Source: Drosophila pseudoobscura
Taxonomy: Eukaryota; Arthropoda; Insecta; Diptera; Drosophilidae
DNA length: 64,000 nt
Assembly: GCF_009870125.1 (NCBI RefSeq)
Contig: NC_046680.1
Coordinates: 18,805,501 to 18,869,500 of the forward strand
Reading direction: 5' to 3'
Positions 11,352 through 23,034 of this stretch are shown in pieces. The stretch's first letter is position 1. Each line of letters begins with the position of its first letter. The notes beneath the pieces are model-generated. The model did not search any database, was not told where the DNA came from, and saw nothing but the letters and a program-made list of their open reading frames with translations. The translations under genes were made by a program, and so were the position numbers.

Positions 11352-14300
11352 CTAGTTTAGGGTGATGCCTGCGAAGGAGACCTCGAGAGCAGCATCGCTG
11401 GACTCCATGCGACTGCGCACGTGCGCCAGCGTGTTCTTGTAGTGGCTCTCGATCTGCTTGGTTTCCTCGCTGGGCTCCAGGTTGGGCAGCTCCTCATTCA
11501 CCTTGGCAATTAACTGCAAGGAAACTTTTCCATTAGACCCCTGGGGTTTTGCTTTTCCGAGTGCGCACTAATCACCTGATTCAGCATGGCTACGGTGATG
11601 AGTGAATTGCCGCGCTCAAAGTAGAAGAGATAGTGATTCAGCAGTTCTACATACAGCTGCACCTGCACTCCCGTGTCCAGGCACTGCGAGGCAATGCGAG
11701 CGCCCTTCTTCAGGCAGTCCAGAGTGCGCTTCTCGTCCCGCATCTCCTCGCCGTTTTGCCTACCGATGCAACATGACAGTTTAGCTATAATACCAATTAA
11801 AGGAACATCAAAGAATATCATACTTTCCGCTCCAGAAGAGTGCTGCACAGGCCACCACACCGCGGCACTGATCCGGCTTTTTCAGCAGCTTGGACGCCGC
11901 CAGAGCACAATTCGTACGGAGGGGTTCGGCGTTCTCCTCGCCAAAGCAGGACATCTGCTCGAACGTGGACATGATGAGTGTTATGGCAGCCAGCTGAGCC
12001 TTCGAATCGGATATTTCATCTTCGTAGAGGGAGAATGCCTGCGTCATGAACTCGTAGGCTACAGTCTCGTGGTTCGTGTAGCGGATCTCTCCAATGACCA
12101 GAGCCCCTTGTAGATATAGACGGAGGGCCAGATCGGCCAGATCCGCCTTGGCCAGGGCGCTGATTGTGCTGTGGCAGTACTGCACGATCTTCTGGCACTT
12201 TTTGTCCCAGTTCTCATCCTGTTCGGCGATCGCCTTGTATTTGAAGGCCAGCTGGTAGGCAGCAAATACGAGCGGAGGCAGAACATGCTTCAGCCGCTGG
12301 CCGCCTCCATTCCCCAGATGCTTTCGAGCTGTTTGCAGCATTTTGTATTGCATGTCTGGCTCATCAGAGCGCATCAGGTGAATGAAGCTGAAGCAAGAAC
12401 GGATCATTAATTAAAGGTGAAATTACAACGCATAGCGATATCAACTTACCGCGCTACGACACCTTGCTCTTCCGCAAACTCTTCGGCATCTGTGCTGCTG
12501 GCTCCAGCTACCGCCAAAATGTCCTTACTCGCATCATCATCTTTAATCAGCGGCGTGATAATGGTCAAGAGGCTGTCCGCCTGATCGGCCGTCGGCACCT
12601 GAGTCTCGTTCTCTAGAATGTTCATTACCAGATACAGCGCCAGCGATTTGCGTGAAGTGTAGTCGAACTTTTCGAGCAGTGGACAAAAGTTGTGCAACTG
12701 GATGATGGTCAGGGCATTATTGTAGAAGTCAATGCAGATGCGCAGCAGGCGAGACAGTTCCTGGTTCACGGACAAAAGGTGCGAGATGCTGCAAAAGTGT
12801 ACAAGTTTAGTTCAGGGTCTTTACATTTCTTATAAGCTCGAGGATCCTTTACTTGTTCATGTTCATTCGTTGCAGTATTTGTGCGGTTGTGCCCAGCACC
12901 TTGTCCACGTAGTCGATGCGATCCGGATACACTTTCTGGGCCAAACTCAGCAGAGCCACCTGCAGCGAAATGGTGTCCTCCAGTGGCATGTCATGGCGCA
13001 TCTGCACAATGTTGGCCACCTGAACGCTAAAGACCTCAAAGAGCTCCACTTCCGCGGGAATGATGGCATCGATGCCATTGCCGCTGGTCTACAGCGTAAT
13101 AAATGTTAGTAAATGCTAGATTTTGGGGCATAGCATCGATAGAGGATATTACCTTGCCACTCCTCTGGTTGTAGGCAGCTAGACGCTCAATCAACGATAT
13201 AATAATATTCTTGACGTTCACACCCGTTTCCAGCTGGGCGCAGGACTTGAGGAATGGGTCCAGTGTCTGCAGATGGAACTCATCGGGAAATACTTGAATG
13301 ATGCACTCCATGAGATACTCCTGGGCAATGGCATCCCGACAGCTAACAACCTGCTCCAAGATTCCGGGTAGAATGAGCCGCTGGTACGTCTCCAGGGTGG
13401 CCGACTCCAGCTGCGAGAGGCGCACTAGGTTTGTGCCCACCAGTATCTTGAGCTCCTCGCGCTCTTTCTCCCGCCTAGTCTTCTCGCTGGAGTGTCCCTG
13501 GTGCTGCATGCGCACCCACAGCTTGTTCATCTCTGCAAAGTTCGTCAGCACAAAGTCAATGGCATCGTAGACATTGCCCTCGTGCTCGTTTTCTGCGACC
13601 ATCACATCGGGCAGAATGTTGCGGGTGCACTGCAGCAAATAGTTGCGAAGGAAAAGCCCCCTCAAGGGATGCTGCACTCCGCGACACATCTCCACCAGAT
13701 CCTTGAGTATGCTGCGCTTGAGCGTCGAGTCGTTTTTAATGTACACAATTCCCACTGTGATCAGCAAATACAGTCGGGGCACTATGGTGTGCGAGTACTG
13801 CACCAGCTCGTACAGATCCGTCTTTTTGTCGCTCTTTTCGCTCAGGTACAATTCCAGATGATTCAGCTCATTGGTGACGGCCATGTCTGGGGAGGAAACA
13901 AGCATTACAATAAAGAAACTTTCATACGTCACGATATTGAGTACTCACATAGCTCGTAATAGCTTTTCGGGGACAGCAGGGAGGTGCGTAGCTCACTCAG
14001 CATGGTGCTCGCACACTTGAGCGAATCCAGCATGCGCTCCTTGTCCAGGAAGTGGTTCATCTGGAAGGCCTGCTTGCGGGCTGCCCCGACGGCCTCGGCG
14101 AGCAGCTTCTCCTGGTCATCCAAACCATTGGGCATGGTCTGAAACGAGACATAGAAGGTGGAGTCGGTGCTATTAGTCCCTGGGGTTTGCCTCGCTCTCG
14201 ATTTGGTAACGTGCAAATACATGACGGCGGGTTACAATGAGATCGAGAACACACAAATGCTTAAACAGTATACAGCTTGAGATAAGCCTTCTTTATAAAG

Positions 14301-14787
14301 CATATCTACGGAAGTTTGGGCAGAGCGGAGCCAGGCCAGAGGACACAATGAATCGATGATAACACAGACTCAGCCACACATAAACATTAAGCAGTGTTTT
14401 TTGAATGAACATGACACATTGAGCATGCAAGTGCACACGTATCTACGTCTGTACATTGCTATGTACGACTGCGGTCCACAATTTAGCGAATGGGGTTTAA
14501 TTAGTGGTTGGAGTGAGTGTGAGTTATTTACCCTATTCTGAGCAGGATTGGGCGCTTGGCCGCTGTACGAGGATGAGCTCCAGGGGTACATAGTGGTTAT
14601 GATGAGTGTTTGTTGGTTTGGGTTGGGGGCGTAGTTTTTGCTCCAGGTACTCTCGACTTGACGTCGACAGAGGCGCAGTCAGCGGTTTGATTTTAGCCAA
14701 TTTTCACTTGCTTTTCTGGTTTCTTTTGGCCAATTCTCGCTTGCCGGCTTCTGGCGGCTACAATGCGGGGTGGAGCGCACTTACCAT
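11352..14787 (-). CDS. Vps35: Vacuolar protein sorting 35, retromer core subunit
   Basis: Eight coding exons on the minus strand (14787-14785, 14138-13949, 13886-13153, 13088-12853, 12788-12450, 12387-11824, 11759-11576, 11513-11352) join in frame to 803 residues; human VPS35 has 796. Six internal introns are 62-64 bp and the first is 646 bp. The PRLYLL motif that contacts Vps26 is at residues 101-106. The long alpha-solenoid continues to a C-terminal segment with VFAAYQLAF and the DEISDSKAQ block, both nearly invariant in animals. The product is the cargo-recognition scaffold of retromer, acting on endosomes in retrieval to the Golgi or plasma membrane. The first coding exon carries only the ATG, directly abutting GTAAGT; splicing gives [10 protein letters not shown]. 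If that ATG is skipped, the internal ATG at 14,135 serves with a loss of two residues. An M1BP motif lies about 85 bp upstream. Confidence 0.95.
14139..14784 (-). other. Vps35: Vps35 first intron
   Basis: Bounded on the minus strand by GTAAGT (14,784-14,779) and a pyrimidine-rich acceptor ending in TTTCAG (to 14,139). No conserved RNA or nested gene is apparent. The open frame read through the acceptor to an ATG at 14,222 is intronic and does not add protein. Confidence 0.75.
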
Positions 14788-14869
14788 TACTGCAGCGTCA
14801 GGTGCGAATCGAAGATGGGGGAGTTATTTAATTAAATTTATTTACTTTTTTTAGGATGATATTGATAAA

Positions 14870-14880
14870 CAGTGTGACCG
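14870..14880 (-). promoter_or_regulatory. Vps35: Motif 1 (M1BP) element of the Vps35 promoter
   Basis: The minus strand reads CGGTCACACTG, an exact match to YGGTCACACTR, the M1BP element of Drosophila housekeeping core promoters. It lies 83 bp upstream of the Vps35 ATG, in the orientation and at a distance expected for a short 5' UTR. Transcription probably starts within a few tens of bases downstream. The match is seen in the sequence; the start position is inferred. Confidence 0.7.
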
Positions 14881-14892
14881 CAGGTTTACATA

Positions 14893-14964
14893 ACCCTCAG
14901 AAATATACCGAAATATACCAAAAGAACTTAGCTCACTGAAGCCCCTTTTATTTAAGCCCACTGG
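14893..14964 (+). repeat. Left arm of a ~0.9-kb inverted duplication
   Basis: This arm matches the reverse complement of 15,696-15,796. One block of 23 bases starting ACCCTCAGAAATATACCG is identical, and another of about 29 bases (CTTAGC..CACTGAA..CCCCTTTTATTTAA) differs at two positions. A 28-base insertion in the right arm separates the blocks. Weaker similarity (GACCGC) runs outward into the Vps35 M1BP motif. Confidence 0.75.
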
Positions 14965-15324
14965 TCTACAACAGGTTGAACGTTCTCTGTCCATGATAAA
15001 ACATCATCAGAAATCGGCGGTAATTTTAAAAATAACAATATTAGAGCCGACATCCTTAATTTTATGTGTTTCTAAATATAAAATGAATATGTGCGCCAAA
15101 TTAAATTATATAATAATATGGCAACTCCATGGCACAGATGACATATCTTTTCCAGCAGACGTCTCTGGCTGCCATGTGGCTGAAATAATTTAAAATTTAG
15201 ATTTTAATAAGTTATTTTTCGAAACCATTGAAAAATATTGTCGAATTTGATTGAATTCAGAAATCACATCCTTGTCGGTCATTCACTTTCAAGCTATTTT
15301 TCTTTGGCGCGCAGCAGTCGATAG

Positions 15325-15332
15325 TATCGATA
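15325..15332. promoter_or_regulatory. DRE octamer TATCGATA
   Basis: This is a perfect DNA replication-related element, the binding site of DREF, typical of fly housekeeping promoters. It lies between the divergent Vps35 and unc-5 genes, next to GGCAACAC words and a 10-bp inverted repeat, but no start codon or coding exon follows it on either strand within several hundred bases. Confidence 0.5.
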
Positions 15333-15350
15333 GCCGTTTCTTGGGCAACA

Positions 15351-15380
15351 CCACTAACCATACAGTATAGTGGTTAGTGG
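15351..15380. repeat. Perfect 10-bp inverted repeat with 10-bp spacer
   Basis: CCACTAACCA at 15,351-15,360 and TGGTTAGTGG at 15,371-15,380 are exact reverse complements around a 10-base spacer. The centre (about 15,366) is within 25 bp of the midpoint of the larger inverted duplication (14,893-15,796), so the two may be parts of one foldback structure. Confidence 0.8.
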
Positions 15381-15695
15381 CAACACTCAGCATACCCTAC
15401 GGAAAATGATATTATAGAACTGAGGAATGGTTTGTCGTCTTATTGAGACATATATATTTGGAAAGGCAAATGCATGAAATACACACTTACACTGCAATCC
15501 ATACCCAGATACATTTTATACGTTGTGTTCTTTATTGTCTTAACATTGTTGGTGGTCCTAGCTAGATAGTAATATTAAGCCGGATAAAGATTTTCGTTCC
15601 TATTGTCGAGCAATGGGTATTAAAACACATTCAACGAACAAACTAGTTATTATTACTATTAGTATTATTTACCGCGGTTTAACTCCAGTTCTTAT

Positions 15696-15796
15696 CCAGT
15701 TTAAATAAAAGGGGTTTCAGTGGGCTAAGTTTGTTTTTCATCGGTAGAACGGTATATTTTGAAATTTGTGACGTCTATTTCGGTATATTTCTGAGG
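15696..15796 (-). repeat. Right arm of the inverted duplication
   Basis: This is the reverse-complement copy of 14,893-14,964, about 28 bases longer because of an internal insertion. Beyond it, 15,797-15,825 retains a degenerate likeness to the Vps35 M1BP box (GCGGTC followed by CTCTC rather than ACACT). It is either a duplicated promoter segment or the end of an old foldback-type element. Confidence 0.7.
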
Positions 15797-17940
15797 GTCA
15801 GACGATAAGTCCGCGGTCCTCTCTCCCAATAGAAACCGTTATACACTCGGGGAAAAGGAAGAATTTATTTTATAATTTATATGAACATTAAGTGCACTGC
15901 GTGGCTGTGCAAAGAAAATAGTAAGCAAATGGAAAAGAGCAGTCATCAGACATCATTGCTCCTGGCGTAGGTGTGCGTGCGTACAGTGGAGTGCAGTGCA
16001 GTGCTGTGTGGATGCGCGCACAACAAAAATATAAATAAGAAGGAAGACTCCGCACAGCAGCCCCAGGCCCTCCTCTCATTCGTCGTCAATGTCAGTGAAG
16101 TTGATAAAAAGCGAAGTAAAAGGTCTTAATTGCTGCTGCAGTCAATAAATCATCAAACGAAAATATGGAAGCATCTCAGGAATCCAGTGGGTAAAATTAG
16201 AATCACAGGCAGCGGAAGATACAAAATAGCCAGAGAAGCATACACACACATATAAATATACACACATCGTAAAGCCAGAACGATGGAGAGCGAGCTCCCA
16301 ATGCTCCCCACTTCCTGCACAACATATGCCAGAGTCGGGAACAACAAGACATGCTCCTGGGGATGCTGCGGAGGCGCCCACTGAGAGTAGTGCCCAGCGC
16401 TTACTCTCATCTGCTCTGTCATTTTCGCTCTCGCGGCCACAATACCATGGTATGAGCACCCTGATAGAATGGTATTTCCTATAGCTATACCGCTACAACG
16501 AGCCACAGCCACATCGGAGCTCATTTCGATTCGGACCGTCAGCGCAGTCGTACGTTCGCCGGCTCGTCACCACAGTTCCTGTTTTGCGTGTTTCGGGCGC
16601 GCTTCGTGTGCATCGTATTGAAGTTCGAACACTCGAAAGCTGGGAGCGTGATAATATCGAGACTCCAGATGCGGGATAAAGTACTAATACTGCAAGAACG
16701 AGTTTAAGTAGAGATACCTGGCCGTGTGTGATTTCAAAACAACGACAATGTTGTGGATGTTTTTGATGTCGGAGTGATACTGTGAAAGGAGGCACCAACG
16801 GGATGTTCGGCACCAATGTTGTCTGTGTGTGGGTGAAGTGCCGAGTTTAATGAATGTGTAGATAGATTACACTTACACCGCAGATGTGTCTGTGAGAGGG
16901 CTGATGAAAAATATGAAATACTGACGTCCTGGGGACAACGTACGCAGGCCAAACAAAAAACTAAGAGACTAAAGTGAAAGGCGATAAGGTTACAGATGTC
17001 CTGAGCACACAAGGTACGGCCGGCTCGCAAGCATACGATAGGACACTCAGGGAGGGGACACAGGACGGGAGTGTAACTGGATACGGATACATGCGCGCCT
17101 CCAAGAAGGCCCGCTCCTTTGGTCGCCCTGCAGCGCACCACCACCAGCCACAAAAGGACGACAAAATGTAAGTAGCTGCTTGTAGATGCTTAGCTATAAT
17201 AAGAACCCTTCTCCGTCTCGGACATGAGACAAAAAAGGGACAGGACACTGCAGTGCGCTCATCCTGCGCCGCTAAGTATGCCAGTGCAGTTCTATTTTTG
17301 AGGTGCACTGCACTGAGTAGGTGAAGTGCGAACCAGAAACCATTGCCCACACCACAAGAGCACAAGAGCAGAGCACACCCCTCACACTCGCTCAACCGGC
17401 GACACCATACAAAGCGTACGACTACGAGTATTCAAGTGTAACTAAAGACGACCAATTCACAAACAAACAAACAAACAGAAACCGGCGACAGTGGCAGTGG
17501 CAGCGGCAGCGGCAGCGGTTCCTCCGGTGCGGGGGAACGGAACGCGGCCGGACGGAACCGAGCGGAGAGTCGGGCGGTGTGTTGTGGGCGACCCCCGAAC
17601 CATGTGACCGCGGAGGAGGCAGCCCTGCTCGCTAATGTTTATTATGAAAAGCGTGCCCTTTGGAACGCCATCGTGTATTTTTATTTTTATTATTTTTGTT
17701 TTATGATTGCGCTTAGGTTCTGGCTGTGTATTTTGGTTTGGTTTTCCTTGTCAGCCAGCTTTAGCAGCGATGGGAGGGGTGGGAAGGGATGGGGAGAGGA
17801 GGTGAAGTGAAGTGGAGTGCCGTGGATTGGGCTGATGGTAGTCGAGAAGCCCTCATGAGAGCAGCACAGCACTCAATTCATTGATCAAAGATGCAGCTAC
17901 AATTACAATAGTCACAACAACAACAATAACAACAACGATA

Positions 17941-17962
17941 ACGACGACGACGACGACGACGA
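17941..17962. repeat. (ACG)n microsatellite
   Basis: About seven uninterrupted ACG units in non-coding DNA upstream of unc-5, preceded by a CAA/AAC-rich stretch. Confidence 0.85.
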
Positions 17963-20065
17963 GGAGATGCAGCGTTCAACATGCCGCAATTACAGCTATA
18001 ATTCGGGCCTGCAACCGTTATTCAAATTGAAATTCAAATTCAAATGTGAGCTGCAATTACCAACCCTCCCCAACACGCGGCGGCATTGCGAGTGGGGTAA
18101 CAAACAATCGCCAATTGGCATATAATGATCCCCTTTGGACGTTTTAACTGACTGAACGGCCTGAATGACTGACTGACAGACAGACGATGGGACGGGATAG
18201 AATGTCTACTGGCTCAGCCACCAGCAGGGACATTCAAAATAATTCTCAGGCCTTGACAAATGCACGTAATGATTGGACTCACACTTTGGTTTATGCTTTT
18301 TTAACAATTTACGCGGAGCCTTACCCTTACCCTTTACTCTTTCCAAGTAACACTCACAAGTTCTCACACTCTGGCTGTTCGTCATAATTTTAGGGGTTGT
18401 GCAACTACAGACCTACAGCTGTTCCCTTAGATGGGCAAACAAGGTCTGGGGCGGGGCATGGGAACGTTGGATAGCATAGAGAGTGGATAGGAATGAGTAC
18501 TACTCGTACTACCATGCCCCATGAACATCTTTGACTCCTGTGGTGATTAATTGTCATTCGGGGCAGTCACCGTCACCTGGGCCTGCGAGCATAGACATAG
18601 GCCTAGGCAACATATGCATAAGAGCCCATTCGGGTTTTGGGTTCGGGTCCGGGTTCATGGGACGCGACTTAGCAGTGGATTAGATGTCGATCATCGATAT
18701 GGCGAGAAAGAATAGGCTCGTTTCTTTCGGCAGCGGCTTTTGTTCTTCCCGAAAGACGAGAGTAGGTAGCTGAAGCCAGAGAAACCGTCGTAAATTGTTG
18801 TATTGATCCGACATCATCGATGTTTGCGAGTATAAAGGCGGAATGGAATTAATATGCCTACGAGCTAGGTAGTTCAGTATCAGTTTGTATACAGAGCCTA
18901 GATCAAGGGTAGGGTAGATTACAGGGTTGGTCTCTCGAACAGATGAACCAGTGTATCTTTCCATGGGGGCAGGGCAGCTTTCTTTCCTCAACAGGCCTCA
19001 CATGGCAGCCATCGATTCAGTTTTGGCATCACAAATTAGTCCGCAGCTCCGACGAACTTTCGCCTGTAGTCTGATGGTCATCATTTGTTTGGGCCGAGGC
19101 CACTTTCGGACACATTAGACATTAGAACTTTGCTAATAAGATACAAATGATAAGAGTCATCACTTGTCCAACCAGTTGGCCGGCTTGTCCTACATTCAGC
19201 TGATGGAATCATAAATAATTTCTTTATTGCATGCAGCCTGCTTTATCTCAAATAGTATCTCGAGCAACATGCGTTCTCCATGTGACAGCAGTCCATAATT
19301 CATGGTTGAAACATTTGTTTCTACTTCTAATTCCCCAACAATTACGCTTAATTAATTTAAAGATGTTTCTCGTTGTCGATGTCGCTGTTGTGCTTGTTCT
19401 CGTGTATCTCCCGTAGAGTTGTTTCATCATCCCCGCATCGTACCCCTGCGTCATGGCCAACGCTCGTCACATACAAAAGTACACACATTTTTGAACAGTT
19501 ATGAGGGAGGACTGATGCCGGGTCGGCAGTCATTCAGCGAGCAAGGCAACGTCTCTTATAAATAGATTAATTAAAATCATCTTTAATTGTTTGATTACAA
19601 GACAAGCGTTGCCCGAAAAAATTAAAAGCGAGCGGAGCAGCGATCTCACAATAGCAGCCTCTGTCAGTCTGCCGGTCTGGCAGTTTGGGAGTCGCGTCTG
19701 GAAGCACAGGAGTGTGTGGGCAAAATGCGCAACATGTGAAATACAGATGCGGCAGCGATTGCGATTGCCATAGGAACCAGCACGGTCCCTTGAGTATTAA
19801 AGATTTCATTTGTGCTACAGATGTTCCAGAGATTGTACAACATAACTACATACAAGCTCGTACGAGTGTTGTCGAGGAGTAGCGTAGCTCCAGCACAGCA
19901 CACAAGAGTCACACGCAATTGAAGCAGCGGCATCTGCCACATCCACATCCACTTCAGGCAGGGCAGTCGCCATCGCATAGCGTAGCACATATCTGCCGCA
20001 GCGTTTCGAGTGGCATTTGATTTTAGTACTCAAGAGCGCGAGTGTGTGCGTGAGTGCCCCCGAAG

Positions 20066-20102
20066 TATAAAAATTATTGCTGCCAAGCAACTGAGTCGTC
20101 AG
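20066..20102 (+). promoter_or_regulatory. TATA box and weak initiator, possible unc-5 promoter
   Basis: TATAAAAA at 20,066-20,073 is followed 35 bases later by a TCAGCC word (A at 20,101). The spacing is slightly long for a Drosophila TATA promoter (usually about 30). It sits about 2.7 kb upstream of the unc-5 acceptor. Confidence 0.25.
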
Positions 20103-22761
20103 CCAGCCATCAATTATTTTATAGAATGCTCACTTGTTTTGTGTGCTCTGCTCTGCTCTGCCCTGCCCTGCCTTGCTCCATTCCCCATTCCAGTACCATT
20201 CCTCTCCTCCTCTGGTAGTCGTATTGTCTGCATGTGCGTACTCCGCCTCCCTCTGCTCTGTTTTTTATTTCGTCCGTCCAACCGAATCTCTGTCGCCGTC
20301 GTCGTCGTCGCAGTCGACATTTGCCCCAACAGAAGAAGTTCACTTGGAAGTTTTCATTCGGCACAGGAAGGGCTTCTCCGGTCCTCCGTCATCCGTCCTC
20401 AGTCCTCAGTCTTCCGTCTTTGCGGCAATAGTTGTGATATTAAATTGAATACGACGCCGATTATCCCACGCAATCTTTCATTCACAGCCATCCATCCATC
20501 CGCCCAGGCTAGGAAGAAGCTCTCCGTGTCTCCCCCACGTAGCTGGAGACAGCGTCAAAGTTCGGCGGGACTTCTGAGTAATCACCCCTTACAAAATACG
20601 AGTACGAGTAGGATTACTCAGCCTCGCATATGTACATACATATGTATCTCCGGCATTGCATCTCGAGCTGCGTGCGTGTGTCACGTCACACAGTTTGTCA
20701 GTCAGTCAGTCAGTCAATCAGTGGGAGGGTCCTCCACACATTCGCTTGCGTGCCGAAATCAATGCAAAGTTTTTGTATTTGCGGCGACAAGTTTGCTTTC
20801 AATAAATAAAATCGATTTGGATTAACAAGTGCACACAAAGCCAATGAAAAGCCGCTGATAAGCGCCGCCGCGCACCATCCATTTGGCCTACTTTGCTTCA
20901 TTAAAAACCTATTAAAAAGTAATGCCCCAGTATCAGCATCCAGCGATACGATACATTGACGATTGGCGATGTCGCCCTGATAAGGCAGGCCTCCTCTGAT
21001 TGAAATTGTGAACATTTAATGTGCCATTCGCTGATTCATCTTTCCAACAGGCAGGTTTTCTGCGACAATATTATTCTCGCATATCGATTTGCGATGAATT
21101 CTAGTGCGAGTTTGATTATGGCTTCAAAGTAGCCCTGCAAATAACACGGATCTGGGACCTAGTCAAACAGAGTCTAGACAAATCGAAAACAAAACGAACC
21201 TCAATATTCCATCTATAATTGAATGCACACAAAACAAAGTGTGTGTGTGCATTACCATCGAAGAGAAGGGGCAGAGAAGACCATTATAATCTGGTCAGCT
21301 ACATGAGCCCCACACATCCGTGCCTCCATACATCCATACATACACATCCATTTGTCCGCACCAGCCCGATATGGGGAATATTGACAGACACTCAAGTGTC
21401 CCACAAGCACCCTGTAAATCCAATTGAATTACGCATAAAAGGCGCTTAAGCCAAATGAAATGATGATGATGATGACGATGACGGTGATAATGATGAGAAA
21501 GACGATGATAATGTCGCTTAAGCCTCCAATGAAATGTATTATTCCCCTTTAATTTCTTATTACCCGATATTTTATTACGATTCGTGGTCACGGCTCCTGA
21601 GAACGTGGAGCGTGGAACGTGGCGCATGGTCCCGTCCCTCCTAATCGTACACACTTTTCACATATCACCGTTTCCGCAATATTTGCATATTGACTTTAAC
21701 TTGATGCGCCTTTTAATGGACGTCATCAACGTCAGCGCTGGCGGTGGCAGCAATATGATTCGTTTTGAAATGCTGGAGGTGGAGAGTGTTGGCAGGGGGA
21801 GTTGAAGTTTTAACTTATGCATGATTAATACATAATTACAAAGCCAAACACATAAACCTCAAACTCAAACTGAAAGGCAAACTCAAAGGCAAAGCCAAAG
21901 GCAAAGACTGAAGCCGGAGCTATCGCACCGTTCGTGCTGGTATGCATCCATCTCTGTCCCTCCACAGATAACTACATAATAATTCAGAAACTCAGAAAGA
22001 CAAAAGGCGCATTTCCCACAACACTACAACTACAACAGAACGGAGCCACGTCCCTCCGTGCCACAACGTCCTGTCTAGGTGCGGTGCCCGGTGCCCGGTG
22101 CTCGGAGCCCGGAGAAGGCAAACTGCACTCGGTGGAGTGGAGCATACTTATACCTGTTATTAATATTTCGATTAGGTACCAACGATTCGTAGAACCTGAC
22201 GCATGACTTGCATAGCTAATGGGAAATTTTGTAACTTGTGGGCATTTGAGCTGCCCTACACTTGGACTCTGAGTGCGGAGAGTATTGGCCCTTTGATTGA
22301 TGATGACAACTTATCGATTACGCCCGTAGGAGCAGGAAGGAAGTGTCGGCTAGTGTCATTACCAGCTTCTTTTCAAATATATTCTGAAAAATGATATCAA
22401 TCTGCGTGAACTGTAGAAGGCTAAACGGATGCTTGTCTGAAAGATGGTCCCAACCCAAGGGTAGGGTACCCGCAAGTCGGAATAAATGTCCGACTGCTCA
22501 GGTTGGGGATACGAACACTCTCGACAATTCATAGACACTTTTCGTCGCTTGACAAACCTCTCGGTGTTCTTATGCCTGGTGCTGGAAGAGTATGGGTATG
22601 AGAATGGGAATGGGTATGGTGAAAGGCCTGAGAAAGCGTAAGACCACAGAAAACCCAACGAAGTAGTGGTTATCTTTTAGTCACAAAGTGAGGGAATTGC
22701 AGTCTCGGCTCTTGATTGAAAAAGTAAATCCCACTTATAGGTTTTTTATCTGATTTTCCAG

Positions 22762-23034
22762 ATCGCATTTACCACAGCAACAAAGCGAGTGTGCAGCTAA
22801 TGCTAATGCCTGCAGCTATCGCACCAAAGCCGAAGCAACAACAGCAACAAATACTGCCACAAAGACCAGGGCCAGGGCAGGTGCAACAGTCGCACAGGAA
22901 ACGCAGGACAAAGGCAGCGACAACAGCAGCGGCAGCGGCAACGGCAACGGCAACAGCAGCCGCTGCGTGGCACACAGGGAAACGTTAAGACGTACAGAAA
23001 CGTAAAAACTGACAGCGAAACCTAAGCAACGAGC
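22762..23034 (+). other. unc-5: unc-5 5' UTR (last part)
   Basis: This stretch is bounded by the acceptor TTTTCCAG (to 22,761) and the unc-5 ATG. It is rich in CAA/CAG and GGCAAC repeats. An in-frame TAA at 23,023-23,025, four codons before the ATG, rules out an N-terminal extension and fixes the start at 23,035. Confidence 0.65.
22800..22988 (+). other. Upstream ORF in the unc-5 leader
   Basis: An ATG at 22,800 opens a 62-codon frame ending at 22,988, 46 bases before the unc-5 ATG. The predicted peptide is low-complexity (Gln, then Ala/Thr runs from CAA and GGCAAC repeats), so it is unlikely to be a functional protein, but its length could reduce unc-5 translation. This holds only if the mapped acceptor at 22,761 is used. 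Confidence 0.4.

Larger units (their letters stand above)
15830..22761 (+). other. Region between Vps35 and unc-5: probable unc-5 promoter and 5' noncoding exons
   Basis: No coding gene is supported. The unc-5 coding exon has an acceptor at 22,760-22,761, so at least one noncoding exon lies upstream. Candidates are the GC-richer stretch 16,400-17,167, ending at an AAAAT/GTAAGT donor, and 20,000-20,830, where a TATAAAAA box (20,066-20,073) precedes initiator-like TCAGCC at 20,099. An 813-base open frame at 20,010-20,825 is low-complexity. Simple repeats include (ACG)n at 17,941-17,962 and a GATGAT tract at 21,460-21,510. Confidence 0.4.

Noticed and set aside
14136..14222. N-terminal extension of Vps35 from an ATG at 14,222
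   Set aside because: A strong acceptor ends at 14,139, so the extra residues would be intronic, and the Vps35 family begins at the DDQEKLL region just downstream.
16400..17171. Open frames in GC-richer DNA ending at a GTAAGT
   Set aside because: The peptides are not protein-like; at most this is a noncoding exon of unc-5, so it was not listed as a gene.
20010..20825. A 271-codon plus-strand open frame upstream of unc-5
   Set aside because: Other frames are also open for long stretches here, the peptide is low-complexity with microsatellite-derived runs (Ser-Val-Gln from GTCA repeats), and no protein family is recognisable. It is more likely leader or promoter DNA.
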